From: a virus
Length of the DNA stretch: 43,667 bases
IMG/VR virus record: IMGVR_UViG_3300017963_000391
Location: 1-43,667 of that record
Strand: one strand, 5' to 3'
The position numbers were made by a program, and so were the translations under genes. Position 1 is the first letter of the stretch. The number at the start of each line of letters is the position of its first letter. This document shows positions 33,064 to 42,131 of this stretch, in pieces. The notes under the pieces are model-generated. The model made no database searches. It was given only the letters and a program-made list of their open reading frames with translations, and was not told where the DNA came from.

Positions 33064-34134
33064 TTAGTGAGCGGCGGCGTAAGAACTAATAACGATGGTA
33101 GCGTAATCCTTGGAGTTGAACGTAGCTTTGTTCACACCAAAGATACAACCAACGGCGATGCCGTTCTCATTCCCATAGTCATCACTGTCTTCGTACCAAG
33201 ACATCAGATTGTCCTTGCCAGAGCGACCTTGCTGCATCTTACTGTAGGCGTTACCAACAGCAAAGACACCAGCCTGCGAGCCGAGAAACAGATTACGTCT
33301 AACGTTAGAGGTAGGCTCATACAGACGCGTATTCTCATACATAATCATGTTATTGTACACACCCAAGGAACCGTCAAAGATCGGGTTCTTAAGGCCACGT
33401 TTATTGGCGTACATCTGAATATCCGGCCAAGAGGTATACGCGGAGTTCGCAACGTCCAGACGAATGTCGGTCACAGAGTAGGGATGCAGAACAACCACAA
33501 AGTACTCACCGCCATCAATCATAACGGGACGAATCAGAGGACTAAGAACTTTAGCCTTCTCTTTCGCGAAGTCCATGTCGGCCAACTGGATCTGATCATT
33601 ACTGGAAAGGTTACCCTCATCAGTAGCGATAGTACCGGTGTTAGTCACATCACCAGACACGACGTAGTGATCAGCATCCGGAGCAGTGGCAGCCTGACCA
33701 AAGCTGTGACTGGTGTTACCACACAGACAGTTAAACATGTACGTATCCATCTTATCGGCGAACCAATCGGACAGATTAGCTTTGGCGTCCATACGTAGAT
33801 CGTGGATAGTCCGTTGCTGGCTCATCCGACGAAACGCGTGGGCGTTACGAAGCTGGTCGATGTTAACGGTATCTTGGTAGTAAGTCAGCGCTTCTTCATT
33901 TCCACGCATGCGGTTATCACCAGTAACACCGTCATTACCCATCTGCATCAGCAGATCATACTTAATTTGATCACCAGCGCTGGACTCAAGATCAGTCAGA
34001 CGTTGGATGATGCTCTTCTTGCCGGTTCCAAGAAACTTATAAAACAGTGTAGCTTTAAGAGCTTCACGGAAAGTCATTGCAGACCAGATCTTAACAGTCT
34101 GGGCGTCATTAGTTCCAAATGCGGTAATAGCCAT
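33064..34134 (-). CDS. Major capsid protein (N4 gp56-like, DUF4043 type)
   Basis: 356 residues. The N-terminus (TVKIWSAMTFREALKATLFYKFLG) and the segments DIRLDVANSAYTSWPDIQ and GLKNPIFDGSLGVYNNMIMYEN are the recognisable pattern of the N4 gp56/DUF4043 major capsid family (HK97 fold). The C-terminal half has the beta-rich NGIAVGCIFGVNKATFNSKDY segment. It stands right after the scaffold gene, which matches assembly order. AAGGAG ribosome-binding site before the ATG. It is expected to be the most abundant late product. Confidence 0.93.
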   Translation of the reverse strand: MAITAFGTNDAQTVKIWSAMTFREALKATLFYKFLGTGKKSIIQRLTDLESSAGDQIKYDLLMQMGNDGVTGDNRMRGNEEALTYYQDTVNIDQLRNAHAFRRMSQQRTIHDLRMDAKANLSDWFADKMDTYMFNCLCGNTSHSFGQAATAPDADHYVVSGDVTNTGTIATDEGNLSSNDQIQLADMDFAKEKAKVLSPLIRPVMIDGGEYFVVVLHPYSVTDIRLDVANSAYTSWPDIQMYANKRGLKNPIFDGSLGVYNNMIMYENTRLYEPTSNVRRNLFLGSQAGVFAVGNAYSKMQQGRSGKDNLMSWYEDSDDYGNENGIAVGCIFGVNKATFNSKDYATIVISSYAAAH

Positions 34135-34148
34135 TTGCTATTTCTCCT

Positions 34149-35225
34149 TTAGTTGCTTTTCATTTCCTCCCGCAGCAACATGGCCTCAATCTTTGCAACT
34201 TCCGCATCACTCAGATCTTCCATATCGGAAACTGATAGGCTGGCTATACGTCCAATTAAATCGCCGTTGTCTTCGCCATTTTGGTTACCATGGTTAGCGA
34301 GTCCACCAGGTTTACTTTGAGCGGCTTTTAATTTTTCGTCTAGCACTCCACCCTTATCATCGTCGTCTTTGACGCCGATTTTAAGAGTATCAGCGAGATG
34401 CTTTAGGCCGATCCTAAGATCAACCTTAGAATTGAGTGCGCGTGCTACGCGGGTAGAATCAATTCCGGGATATTCCTTAAGGAACTCCTTCTCTTCGGGA
34501 GAGCCAATGAAAAGTTCAAGAGCCCTATCTTGCGACAGAGTTCCATCTTCATCCACCTCTCCAGTTCTTTCCTGTAATTCGATGACCTTATCATTAAGGT
34601 CTTGATAGATCTTCGTTAGTTTCTGGTACGCTTCACCAAAGACTTCCCGGTTCTCGTCTACGACGGACATAACATTTGCTTGGAAGGCTTGCTTAGCAGC
34701 TTCGATTTCACGCTCTTCTCGAAGTGCTTTGATTTCTTCCTTGGTAGATGCGGTCTCTTTAGTTAAAGCTTCCTTTACTGCTGATAGATCTACATAGGCA
34801 CTGTCACCACTCTCGTCAAACTCGACCTTAGCTTTGGGATCGGATAACGGTTCCTTTTTCTCCTCGTCCGCGAGGGCGTCCTTTACCGCAGAACTACGTT
34901 GCGCCAGCAGGCTACTAACAGCCTCCTTCAAATCGCTTAGCTCAGACTTGAAACGAGCACGTTCCTGTCTGGATTTGACCACAGAGTCGAGCTGTCCTTT
35001 ACGCTCACGCTCCATCTCTGCAATCTTTGCTTTGAGGGACTCAACGGTCTCCTCATCATCTTTGTTCTCCGCTGCAGAGTTGGGCGAATCTTTCTCGGTT
35101 TTAGAGTCGGCCTCTTTCTCGTCCTTGGATTCTGCATTCGGGTCAATTTCTTCTTTAAGTAGTTTTTCGAAGAAATCCTCTTCCGGTTCGACATCTTCTA
35201 GTTCATCAACGACTGTCTTAGGCAT
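34149..35225 (-). CDS. Capsid scaffolding protein
   Basis: 358 residues, highly charged and helical, located between the portal region and the capsid gene. The N-terminal 60 residues are acidic (Glu/Asp/Lys-rich), followed by long coiled-coil stretches (about 60-100 and 150-175) and a helical C-terminal region ending MEDLSDAEVAKIEAMLLREE, the usual capsid-binding helix-turn-helix-like tail of scaffolds. The C-terminal third has a flexible Gly/Asn-rich segment (PGGLANHGNQNGED). It would guide procapsid assembly and then leave or be degraded. No protease domain is seen. Confidence 0.83.
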   Translation of the reverse strand: MPKTVVDELEDVEPEEDFFEKLLKEEIDPNAESKDEKEADSKTEKDSPNSAAENKDDEETVESLKAKIAEMERERKGQLDSVVKSRQERARFKSELSDLKEAVSSLLAQRSSAVKDALADEEKKEPLSDPKAKVEFDESGDSAYVDLSAVKEALTKETASTKEEIKALREEREIEAAKQAFQANVMSVVDENREVFGEAYQKLTKIYQDLNDKVIELQERTGEVDEDGTLSQDRALELFIGSPEEKEFLKEYPGIDSTRVARALNSKVDLRIGLKHLADTLKIGVKDDDDKGGVLDEKLKAAQSKPGGLANHGNQNGEDNGDLIGRIASLSVSDMEDLSDAEVAKIEAMLLREEMKSN

Positions 35226-35363
35226 AAGTGTTATTCCTCTCTCCCTCTTATAGATATATACTTCCCCCTAGTGTGTAAGGGAGATGGGCATTCGTAGGTA
35301 CCCACCTCCCTTTTTAAGTCAAAGACGCGCGGGGGAGGAGACGCGCCCATGACAAAACCCGCT
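35226..35363 (-). other. 138-base intergenic region with two hairpins before the scaffold gene
   Basis: This is the longest gene-free stretch in the late arm. In the minus-strand RNA, GGGAGGTGGG pairs with CCCATCTCCC (positions 35301-35310 with 35279-35288; ten pairs including one G-U) around a 12-base loop. On the plus strand the same stem carries an A-C mismatch. Farther upstream, GCGCG/CGCGC (35325-35346 region) forms a second, weaker hairpin after the 48-residue gene. A TTGACT hexamer and AT-rich TATATATCTATAAG lie between them and the start, but their spacing does not make a convincing sigma-70 promoter. It may hold a late promoter, processing site or attenuator. Confidence 0.45.
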
Positions 35364-35510
35364 TTAGAATTTATATGTGGTCTTGAAAGGTGTCTTAATA
35401 ACTTCTTTGGGTTTAGCGGCATTGATACCAAAGCCAGCTTTATCGTAGTTCTTAGCGATAGCTTTGAATCCTTCCCACACATACCCCTTGTAACCTTTCA
35501 TGTACATCAT
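35364..35510 (-). CDS. Small basic hypothetical protein, 48 aa
   Basis: The ATG at 35510 follows AAAGGA and lies one base after the portal stop, so it is probably coupled to the portal. The product has several Tyr, Lys and Gly residues, with a helical middle (YVWEGFKAIAKNYD). It has no hydrophobic segment. It could be a minor virion component. The region's further upstream extension overlaps portal sequence and is not preferred. Confidence 0.6.
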   Translation of the reverse strand: MMYMKGYKGYVWEGFKAIAKNYDKAGFGINAAKPKEVIKTPFKTTYKF

Positions 35511-35511
35511 C

Positions 35512-37917
35512 TTAAGTCTTTCCTTTTGTTCCGGCACTTTCCTTTTCCTTTCCCCCAGCTTTAGCAGCCGCACGTTCTGCTAGTTTACCTTTAATAATTT
35601 CTGTTGCTACTGCTGTACTGGCCTTACGTTTAGAGTCATCGACCTTAGACATAGCATCGATACTCTTCTTGAGTAACTCTACCTTACGATCACGTTCGGC
35701 ACTCTCAGCGTCCATAGTAGCAAGAAACATATCCTTAACCAGATTTATCTTAAGCTCATCACCAGCGAAAGCTGCCTGAGCCATAACCTCCATCGTGTCT
35801 AGAATCAGTTTCTTTTCGTCGTGCTTGGCATCCAGAAGCACCTTGAGCATTTCGCGTTTCGCATTTTCATCACCCAGTGCTGCGTTAGACATAATCTGCA
35901 TGTACTTAAGTTTCGCTGACTGGTCATCTCTGGATATAACTGCCTTAAGTTTCTCTGCATCGTTTGCGATTTTGAGATGAGTGGCTTCTTCAGACATTTT
36001 GAGTTTAGCCATTTGTAGTTTGAAGTCGTTTTCAATTTTAGTCATCTCCCTTTGATGCTGCATCTCAAGCTTCTGCTTTTCCATATCAGCCTCACCTTGG
36101 GCTTGTTTGGCAGCAGATTCTTGTTGTTGCTCGAGATAATCTATCCACGATAGTTTCTCATCACTGGGTAGATTAGTCTTACTGATGATGACCTTTGGAT
36201 CCACTGGCATACCAGCTTGCTGCAACTCCATGAAGGTAGCCATCTCCAGCGCGTTCTGAGTCATGCTATCACTCTCAGGATCCGCATACACATCATACTG
36301 AATGTTGTCGACGTTTCTAAAATCTGCCTCCAACTTAGTCATGGTGTCTACAATCATAGGACCATCTATTTGATATCTATCCCCCTCACCTAGGATCCTT
36401 TTAATTTGCGCACTGGGCATATGCGACATAATGATAGCTAGCTGCCGCTTAAAAAGTTCCTCCCGCATTTCAGAATAAGCTTTAAAAACTGGTTTGAGAA
36501 TAGCCATGCCCTGTTGCTGTCGCAGTTGAACTACGATACCAGCCTCTTTTCGCTTATCATTCATTCCCATAAGGTCAGGGTTAATACCAGTAATGATACG
36601 CAGCATTTCCCTAGCGTACTCACTCATTTGCATAACCGCATTCGGAAATGTTGGTACTTGCCGCTCCATAAATTTATTCTGAGAGAGTGCACCATCTTGC
36701 ACGAATGTAATAGACCCAGCTTCTTTCATACTTTGTTCGGCTTGGTCAACATTGACAAACGCGCCAACCTCAGCGTAAACTCCCGGTTGTACCTGTTGGT
36801 TAAAAAGATTCAGTGTTTGCGAGGTACGTTTGTTGATCTCGCGTTGGGCATCCTTCATAATCTCCACAATACCGAAGTGGTTGGGAGATCTACGAGAAGG
36901 ATCACCAAACATAAAGCACGGCACGATGCTAAAGCCAGGATAGTTAATCGGACTCGGGGCGTGTACTAGAATATCTTCGCCACAGAACTGCAGCCACCAT
37001 AGTTCCTTTTGTATCGCACTCTCTAGTATCAGACGTTGATCCGGAAACAACGCAGACCACTTGGCTTCGAAGTCTTTCTTATTACCGGGAACTTCATTCC
37101 ACTCTCTGTGCTGTGGATGCCAATAGAACCATTTCTTTACGTGCTTCCAATATTCCATGTGGCATGTACGTATGCGATTCTTTTGCGTATCAAAATAGTT
37201 AACATCCAGAGGATCCGAATAATCACTCTCATCGTTGATGTCGTTCTGCATTTGACCGCCAGAATCCTCGGCGGGTAGAAGGATATCGTTCTCCTTCACC
37301 CACCGTCCAGTCTCCATAGCTAAACCAGCTCTCTGTCTCATCTTGGGATACTTGACCACAAAATCCTCTAGGCTTAGCCACCTATCCCAAATAATGTAAC
37401 TAGCGTCGCTTAGATCCCGTTTACGAGACGCAGGATCAAACTTAATCTCATGTACAGGGATGGATGTCTGGGTGATCTTAATGTCGCTCAGACGCTTCTC
37501 ATCGATGTCATAATCGATATTGACCCAACCTCGTCCACAGATAAGGGAACTTTCAAATGCGTTGTTCTCTTCACTTGTCCAGTCTTGCGTTTGATAAAGC
37601 CAATAGTCCACAGAATTAAGTACGTCGCACAGGAATGCGTCCTCAGTAGCGACGGGCTTAGCTGTGTATCGTTTTCGAAGATCTTCATTTAACCCCATGA
37701 TGAGATCAATGTGAGCCTTCACAACGTTAAAAGTTAGAGCCGGTCGACGTTCCTGTTCTAGTATATCCCTCTCGCCTTTTTCCCACTGCTCATTATTCCT
37801 GAAGTTAAAGGATTCGCGAGCTTTCATTTGGAAATTGCGGTCTACTCCGATGCTGTCATCAAAGGCTTCTTTAGCATTTTTAAGCAGATCGCGATTATGT
37901 TTAACCGTCTCAAACAT
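35512..37917 (-). CDS. Portal protein (P22-like)
   Basis: 801 residues. This is the dodecameric portal through which DNA is packaged and ejected. The N-terminal region (VDRNFQMKARESFNFRNNEQWEKGE, RRPALTFNVVKAHIDLIMGLN) matches P22-like portals, followed by segments such as SEENNAFESSLICGRGWVNIDYD and VHEIKFDPASRKRDLSDASYIIWDRW. The last ~190 residues are a long charged helix-rich region (EQQQESAAKQAQGEADMEKQK) that corresponds to the crown/barrel. It lies between the terminase group and scaffold/capsid genes. Start ATG is unambiguous. Confidence 0.93.
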   Translation of the reverse strand: MFETVKHNRDLLKNAKEAFDDSIGVDRNFQMKARESFNFRNNEQWEKGERDILEQERRPALTFNVVKAHIDLIMGLNEDLRKRYTAKPVATEDAFLCDVLNSVDYWLYQTQDWTSEENNAFESSLICGRGWVNIDYDIDEKRLSDIKITQTSIPVHEIKFDPASRKRDLSDASYIIWDRWLSLEDFVVKYPKMRQRAGLAMETGRWVKENDILLPAEDSGGQMQNDINDESDYSDPLDVNYFDTQKNRIRTCHMEYWKHVKKWFYWHPQHREWNEVPGNKKDFEAKWSALFPDQRLILESAIQKELWWLQFCGEDILVHAPSPINYPGFSIVPCFMFGDPSRRSPNHFGIVEIMKDAQREINKRTSQTLNLFNQQVQPGVYAEVGAFVNVDQAEQSMKEAGSITFVQDGALSQNKFMERQVPTFPNAVMQMSEYAREMLRIITGINPDLMGMNDKRKEAGIVVQLRQQQGMAILKPVFKAYSEMREELFKRQLAIIMSHMPSAQIKRILGEGDRYQIDGPMIVDTMTKLEADFRNVDNIQYDVYADPESDSMTQNALEMATFMELQQAGMPVDPKVIISKTNLPSDEKLSWIDYLEQQQESAAKQAQGEADMEKQKLEMQHQREMTKIENDFKLQMAKLKMSEEATHLKIANDAEKLKAVISRDDQSAKLKYMQIMSNAALGDENAKREMLKVLLDAKHDEKKLILDTMEVMAQAAFAGDELKINLVKDMFLATMDAESAERDRKVELLKKSIDAMSKVDDSKRKASTAVATEIIKGKLAERAAAKAGGKEKESAGTKGKT

Positions 37918-37929
37918 TTAACTATTCCT

Positions 37930-38412
37930 TTATTTAACTAGCGGTACATCATCAATAGATTTACCAGCAGCTTCCATAGCTAGTTCAACCTCGCGCTTTT
38001 TAATCAGAGTGCTTCGCGCGTCGCACTTATTACACTGCTTATAGTATCTATTGACCCCGCTAACAATTTGTGTCACGTATTCGAATTGAGTAGGATCGCT
38101 GAAGTCGTGCCGACATTTTTCCTTAACGGGTTCCTTCACGTCCTTATCGCCAACCTCCCTAGGCACGTGCTTCTTGACATCGATATTACGAGTGTCATCA
38201 AACTTTTCTTCATCCTTGTCACTGTAAAACATGGCGATATCTTTGACTTGGATCCGCCAATCACTTACTGCACCCTTAGATTCACCTCGCTGCATGTACC
38301 AACCATTAGTTTGACCACGTTTAACACGGGCCTTTAGGTTGTTAAAGTCTAGCTCCGAGATTTCAAACACCTTACTAGTTGTAGTTTCTACAAAGAACTT
38401 GCGTTTTGCCAT
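37930..38412 (-). CDS. Hypothetical protein with Cys residues, 160 aa
   Basis: Between the terminase and portal genes. Highly charged and Lys-rich. A KCRHDFSD segment near residue 100 and a CNKC pair near 128 give three cysteines and one histidine, which may bind zinc. The N-terminal half has ordinary mixed secondary structure (FFVETTTSKVFEISELDFNNLKARVKRG). ATG preceded by GGAAGA. Its location suggests a packaging or head-completion helper, but no family is recognised. Confidence 0.72.
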   Translation of the reverse strand: MAKRKFFVETTTSKVFEISELDFNNLKARVKRGQTNGWYMQRGESKGAVSDWRIQVKDIAMFYSDKDEEKFDDTRNIDVKKHVPREVGDKDVKEPVKEKCRHDFSDPTQFEYVTQIVSGVNRYYKQCNKCDARSTLIKKREVELAMEAAGKSIDDVPLVK

Positions 38413-38449
38413 AATATTTTCTTCCTCTCTTCCCCTTGATTTATCCTAT

Positions 38450-40105
38450 CTAAACAGCCATCCAACCTGTAACTCCTCGGCTGCGTCGACGATTGAAGTA
38501 TCTATTAATTATCGCGTTGTCACTCTCGATACCGCATCTCTCAGATGCTAGTAGCGCGTAGTTAAGCGCGTGTCTGTAGTGATCGGGACCACTAATGTCA
38601 TTTCCTAGTTGTCGGTAACGATATATCTTACCGCCGTAGGCATCATCCTCCAGCTTCTTAGCTATGTTGCACATCTCAAAGGCGAATTGCTCGAGCTCTT
38701 TGTTACGTGCTGGTAATTCCAGTCTACCAGGAGTAATGACAAGTTCGTGCGTTGCATCACAAATCTCTGTACGATTGGCTTTAACAGTTTTACCGCGCTC
38801 GTCCCAAGTAGCGCCACCAATCTTACGCTCTACATAATCAGCAGCCCAAACCGTGTACGGCTCTTGGGCTTGAAAGTCTCTTACTTTGTGAATCTCTGGT
38901 TTGTAATCAATCACACATGATGTCACATTAAAGCGTTGATTAAGATCATGAAGCTCGTTCCAATTATCAAGTCGACTAACGTTGAGGATCTTTAACAGGT
39001 TACGTGTTTTCCTGATCCCAACAATTGCGTGCAGCTTCTTACCAACGTCAACCCCACAGAAACAAGGACCGTCAGAACGCTGTTTCATAGCATCTTGGCT
39101 AGTACATTGCCAAATCATATTTTGCGTAAGACGATTCTCTTGGGCAATATACGCGCGCCCAAGTTTGGAGTTCATAACTTCGCTTAGATCACCATTAGGT
39201 GGATTGTTATACAAATCTAGAATCTTACCAGGATCTATATACATAGAGTTAAGTTGACTAATCCACCAACCAGTAATGTCGGCCTTTTCTACGGCGCTTA
39301 CCCAGTGCCCGTCTCGCGGAAATATTTCCTTATCACACTTCATACAGGCCCGATAACGTCTACCAGACTTATAATCAACTTTAATGCAATTAGGAAACTC
39401 CGCTTCGAGACACGTCTCGTGCCCACACGCTTTGCACCTGATGAACCACATATTCTGCGTGCTCTTCTTGTACGCTGCGTCTACCCCAATATCTGGAATA
39501 GTAGGTGTTCCGAGAAACATTAACTCTTGTACCTTACTGTGGCTAACGCGCTCTTCAGCTAGCGTCACCATGTCATCAGCCATTTCGTCTCGTTCGTCAA
39601 AGACGATTCTGTCTACCGGAATAGACTTAAGCTGTGCACTAGATTTCTTCTCCCCTCCAATAGCTTTCGTAGCTCGCGCTCCACGAAGATAAAGAAAGCC
39701 TTCATGAATGCGTTTAATAAACTGTGAGTCTGTGCTGTTAACGTACTTACCTATCGAAGTGTTACCGTCGATAAGTGGATCAAACCTAGCCTTTGAAAAG
39801 TCACCCACATCGTTCTGAGTTGGGAACAGGTAAAGCGCTCCTTGGGGATATCGTCCATGAATCATACCCCAAAGTGTCTTTAGTACCCACACCTCAGTAA
39901 TACCCATCTGGGCACCCTTGATGCAAACCTGGACTCTATCATTACAGCCTAGGATATCAGCTTGATACTCATGGTCTTTAATCTGATACGTGTGTCCACC
40001 AAGTTTGATTTTATTACTAACCACCCAGATCAACGGATCAATAGCTCCCATTACTTGGAGTTGATCCGCCTCACTCAGCTTCGTAAAATCAACTTGTTTA
40101 TTCAT
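38450..40105 (-). CDS. Terminase large subunit (GpA-like)
   Basis: The ATP-driven DNA packaging motor and nuclease. A Walker A-like segment CIKGAQMGIT (61-70) and a Walker B-like DRIVFDERDEM (165-175, D170/E171) are present. A zinc-ribbon-like pair of CxxC motifs sits at C224/C227 and C254/C257, as in lambda GpA-type terminases. The nuclease part begins at GVDVGKK (D353), with later CVIDYKPE and DHYRHALNYALLA segments. It is 551 residues, in the family's range. A small subunit is not recognisable, but the 58-residue protein just upstream or genes beyond the window could fill that role. It overlaps the preceding gene by eight bases. Confidence 0.92.
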   Translation of the reverse strand: MNKQVDFTKLSEADQLQVMGAIDPLIWVVSNKIKLGGHTYQIKDHEYQADILGCNDRVQVCIKGAQMGITEVWVLKTLWGMIHGRYPQGALYLFPTQNDVGDFSKARFDPLIDGNTSIGKYVNSTDSQFIKRIHEGFLYLRGARATKAIGGEKKSSAQLKSIPVDRIVFDERDEMADDMVTLAEERVSHSKVQELMFLGTPTIPDIGVDAAYKKSTQNMWFIRCKACGHETCLEAEFPNCIKVDYKSGRRYRACMKCDKEIFPRDGHWVSAVEKADITGWWISQLNSMYIDPGKILDLYNNPPNGDLSEVMNSKLGRAYIAQENRLTQNMIWQCTSQDAMKQRSDGPCFCGVDVGKKLHAIVGIRKTRNLLKILNVSRLDNWNELHDLNQRFNVTSCVIDYKPEIHKVRDFQAQEPYTVWAADYVERKIGGATWDERGKTVKANRTEICDATHELVITPGRLELPARNKELEQFAFEMCNIAKKLEDDAYGGKIYRYRQLGNDISGPDHYRHALNYALLASERCGIESDNAIINRYFNRRRSRGVTGWMAV

Positions 40106-40274
40106 TATCGTTTTTCTTAAATAGCCGTTTGTTTATTTCATCTCGTCTTGCCTTCTCGTTTTCGATAGCCTCTGATAATGAGTCGAGGTCAACTTCAATC
40201 CCGCGACTATTATACATACTAATAATATCTAGTATCAGGGCTGCAACGATGGCAGCATCTGCAATAGCAGTCAT
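40098..40274 (-). CDS. Small membrane-anchored-type protein, 58 aa
   Basis: The ATG at 40274 is one base after the lipoprotein gene's stop, with GGGGAGA upstream. Residues about 3-20 (AIADAAIVAALILDIISMY) form a hydrophobic helix, followed by a charged coiled-coil-like segment (EVDLDSLSEAIENEKARRDEINKR). This one-TM-plus-coiled-coil layout is reminiscent of i-spanins, and the neighbour upstream is a lipoprotein, as in spanin pairs; the helical part here is short. It overlaps the terminase start. A role as small terminase is less likely because of the hydrophobic helix. Confidence 0.65.
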   Translation of the reverse strand: MTAIADAAIVAALILDIISMYNSRGIEVDLDSLSEAIENEKARRDEINKRLFKKNDNE

Positions 40275-40275
40275 A

Positions 40276-40701
40276 TTAGAATTCAATCTCCCCGCTCTCG
40301 ATAGCAGCATCGAGCGCTAGCAATAGAGTTAAAATAGCATCCGCATACTCATCCATTTTTTCCGGTGCCTTTTCAGGAATCACACCAACTTGGGCGAATC
40401 CCTCCCACATCATCAGGACATCGTCCATCTCGCCAAAGATGGTAATTACATATCCGTGCTCTGTCGGGAAGTTAGTTTCCATATAGCCAGCATACTTAAT
40501 GTACCGATCGGCTAGGTCGTTATACAGCCTCAGAGCGTCGAGATAAGCAGCTTTCGCGAGAACGTTAGGATCCTTGGTTTGTTCCGCAATCTGGGCTGTA
40601 GCCGTACTAGATGGTGCGCAACTAATAACCGCAGCGCCCGCACTAATAACTAGAAGTCCCGCACACAAGATACTAGTCAGGTTCTTTAGTAGATGTTTCA
40701 T
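40276..40701 (-). CDS. Phage lipoprotein, 141 aa (possible outer-membrane spanin or exclusion protein)
   Basis: The N-terminus is Lys-rich and hydrophobic and ends in the lipobox VISC at about residues 25-28, so the protein should be lipid-modified and anchored in the cell envelope (outer membrane in Gram-negatives). The mature part (about 113 residues) is helical: DPNVLAKAAYLDALRLYNDLADRY, WEGFAQVG, and an acidic Leu-rich C-terminus. With the holin-like gene before it and a small membrane protein after it, it may be an o-spanin or an envelope-acting protein. It overlaps the preceding gene by 29 bases. Confidence 0.78.
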   Translation of the reverse strand: MKHLLKNLTSILCAGLLVISAGAAVISCAPSSTATAQIAEQTKDPNVLAKAAYLDALRLYNDLADRYIKYAGYMETNFPTEHGYVITIFGEMDDVLMMWEGFAQVGVIPEKAPEKMDEYADAILTLLLALDAAIESGEIEF

Positions 40702-40876
40702 TTTTTTCTAGCCCTGCCTCCTTTCTTAGTTTACGGTAAAGCTTGTCATCTTTCTTACTCGGCGTTAGCCAAACAATGGCCCCAATCAAAATAGCATTAC
40801 CGGCCAAGAACTTAGCAATGGCGATATTAGTGCCTGTGTTAAGTAAGTACATCCAAATTGCCAACAACGTTTCCAT
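40673..40876 (-). CDS. Holin-like small membrane protein, 67 aa
   Basis: Residues about 3-37 are hydrophobic (LLAIWMYLLNTG, then AIAKFLAGNAILIGAIVWL), enough for two short or one long membrane segment, followed by a charged tail (SKKDDKLYRKLRKEAGLEKN). Size and layout fit class II-type phage holins. It lies at the head of a small envelope-protein group (lipoprotein, 58-residue protein), though no separate endolysin gene is seen nearby. Only a suggestion; other small membrane functions are possible. Confidence 0.62.
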   Translation of the reverse strand: METLLAIWMYLLNTGTNIAIAKFLAGNAILIGAIVWLTPSKKDDKLYRKLRKEAGLEKNETSTKEPD

Positions 40877-40886
40877 TATTCCCCCT

Positions 40887-42131
40887 TTAACTTTTTGGAG
40901 TGTGTTCGTACCACTCTAATCTAATTTGGCCGCCTTGCACGCTAGTCTCGTTATTAGTCAGTACGAACGTGTAATTAGTGTTCGTCTTCATGATTACTTC
41001 AGCCCTACGCGCTCCGGATGTACCTTCGTTCCTTGTCGCGTAGTTTCTCTTAAGACTTATAATAGATCCATTAGCGTACGTGGCGTTCTTTGTTACGTAA
41101 CCCGCAGTATCTGTGGCTTGTCCTACTCCAAGGAGCATGCTAGTGTTTGTGCTGTTCCGATTAGAGTTCTGGCACGCAACATCCGTCCCTGTACTATTCG
41201 TTAGCGTGGTACCCTCTAATACAGACATCGTCATGTCACCTTCGTGCACAAACTCCCACAGCATGTGGGCTTCCTTGGTTGTATTCGGAGTTCGAAAACT
41301 TATCGTTAAAGTACCACCATTACCAATAGCATCATCATACGCCTGGACCCGATAGTTAGAGCCAGCGTGTATCTCGTGGTGGGCGTAATCAACCGTGCGT
41401 ATCCCGTTAGTAATACCATCCGCAGCTATTGGTTCCCACGCGGCTGTGGTTGCGTTGTACGCATAGCCGTTGCTCTGCGGTAAAGTAATAGTGCTTTCTA
41501 TCTCCTCGACGCTAACTTTAAGGTTACCACCAGCGGTGGCTTGGATATTAGTATAAACGTCTGGAGTGCCACCGGCACGCTCTGCAGCCAGAATAGCTTT
41601 GACTAGTTCAGCGTCATCCTGTCCTTTAATATCGTCTGCCATCCTGTGACTTGAGCCCTTAACATTAGAGCTATGTAGTCGGGTTGAGATGTGCAGAGAT
41701 GTCGTTGGCGTAGCACCATTCGTATAAAGGACTCTAAAGTATTGGTCAACAGGTTGAAAGCTATACGTCTTATAAGAACCAGCCTCGTACGTGTACTCGT
41801 CAGCAGTGTGCCAGTCGTAAGGATCATTGGAGTTACTGAACTGCACGACCAGACCGTTAGTAGCGCTGTCCTGATCGCTGAAAATTGTAATTAGGATAGT
41901 GGCGTACCCGTTAAGATCTCCACCAGCTCCAGTGAATGTTGCCCCGCCAGCTAGTTGATCTGCCGTAGTATTATTAGTGCAGAGCTTACTAGTACCGATC
42001 GTTACAAGTGCCCCATCTTTAACACGTTGCATACGAACAGCGCCGAGAGTTTCGTCCCAGACCATTTGGACGTAATTCCCGTTAGCTTCCTTCCAGGCGC
42101 GTTCGTTATTTCCTTTGACTTTGTATGGCAT
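40887..42131 (-). CDS. Putative virion structural protein, 414 aa
   Basis: A beta-rich protein with Thr, Asn, Ser and Gly abundance and few charged helices, starting MPYKVKGNNERAWKEANG. There are several segments of the kind found in phage fibre or head-fibre domains (FSNSNDPYDWHTADEYTYEAGSYK, VLYTNGATPTTSLH) and a C-terminal jelly-roll-like region (TNYTFVLTNNETSVQGGQIRLEW). It is located in the distal late module, next to the envelope-protein trio. Function unknown; a virion or adhesion role is inferred from composition. Confidence 0.68.
   Translation of the reverse strand: MPYKVKGNNERAWKEANGNYVQMVWDETLGAVRMQRVKDGALVTIGTSKLCTNNTTADQLAGGATFTGAGGDLNGYATILITIFSDQDSATNGLVVQFSNSNDPYDWHTADEYTYEAGSYKTYSFQPVDQYFRVLYTNGATPTTSLHISTRLHSSNVKGSSHRMADDIKGQDDAELVKAILAAERAGGTPDVYTNIQATAGGNLKVSVEEIESTITLPQSNGYAYNATTAAWEPIAADGITNGIRTVDYAHHEIHAGSNYRVQAYDDAIGNGGTLTISFRTPNTTKEAHMLWEFVHEGDMTMSVLEGTTLTNSTGTDVACQNSNRNSTNTSMLLGVGQATDTAGYVTKNATYANGSIISLKRNYATRNEGTSGARRAEVIMKTNTNYTFVLTNNETSVQGGQIRLEWYEHTPKS

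Noticed and set aside
33025-33798. A 257-codon plus-strand frame opposite the major capsid gene
   Set aside because: Antisense to a clearly conserved capsid gene, with a composition of a shadow frame and no plausible ribosome-binding site.
35226-35363. Sigma-70 promoter (TTGACT with TATATA or TATAAG)
   Set aside because: The spacing between these elements is too far from 17 bases to support a call, so only the region is reported.
40673-40701. Programmed frameshift at the A-run joining the holin-like and lipoprotein genes
   Set aside because: The lipoprotein has its own ATG and a proper signal peptide directly after the A-run; a plain overlap explains it.
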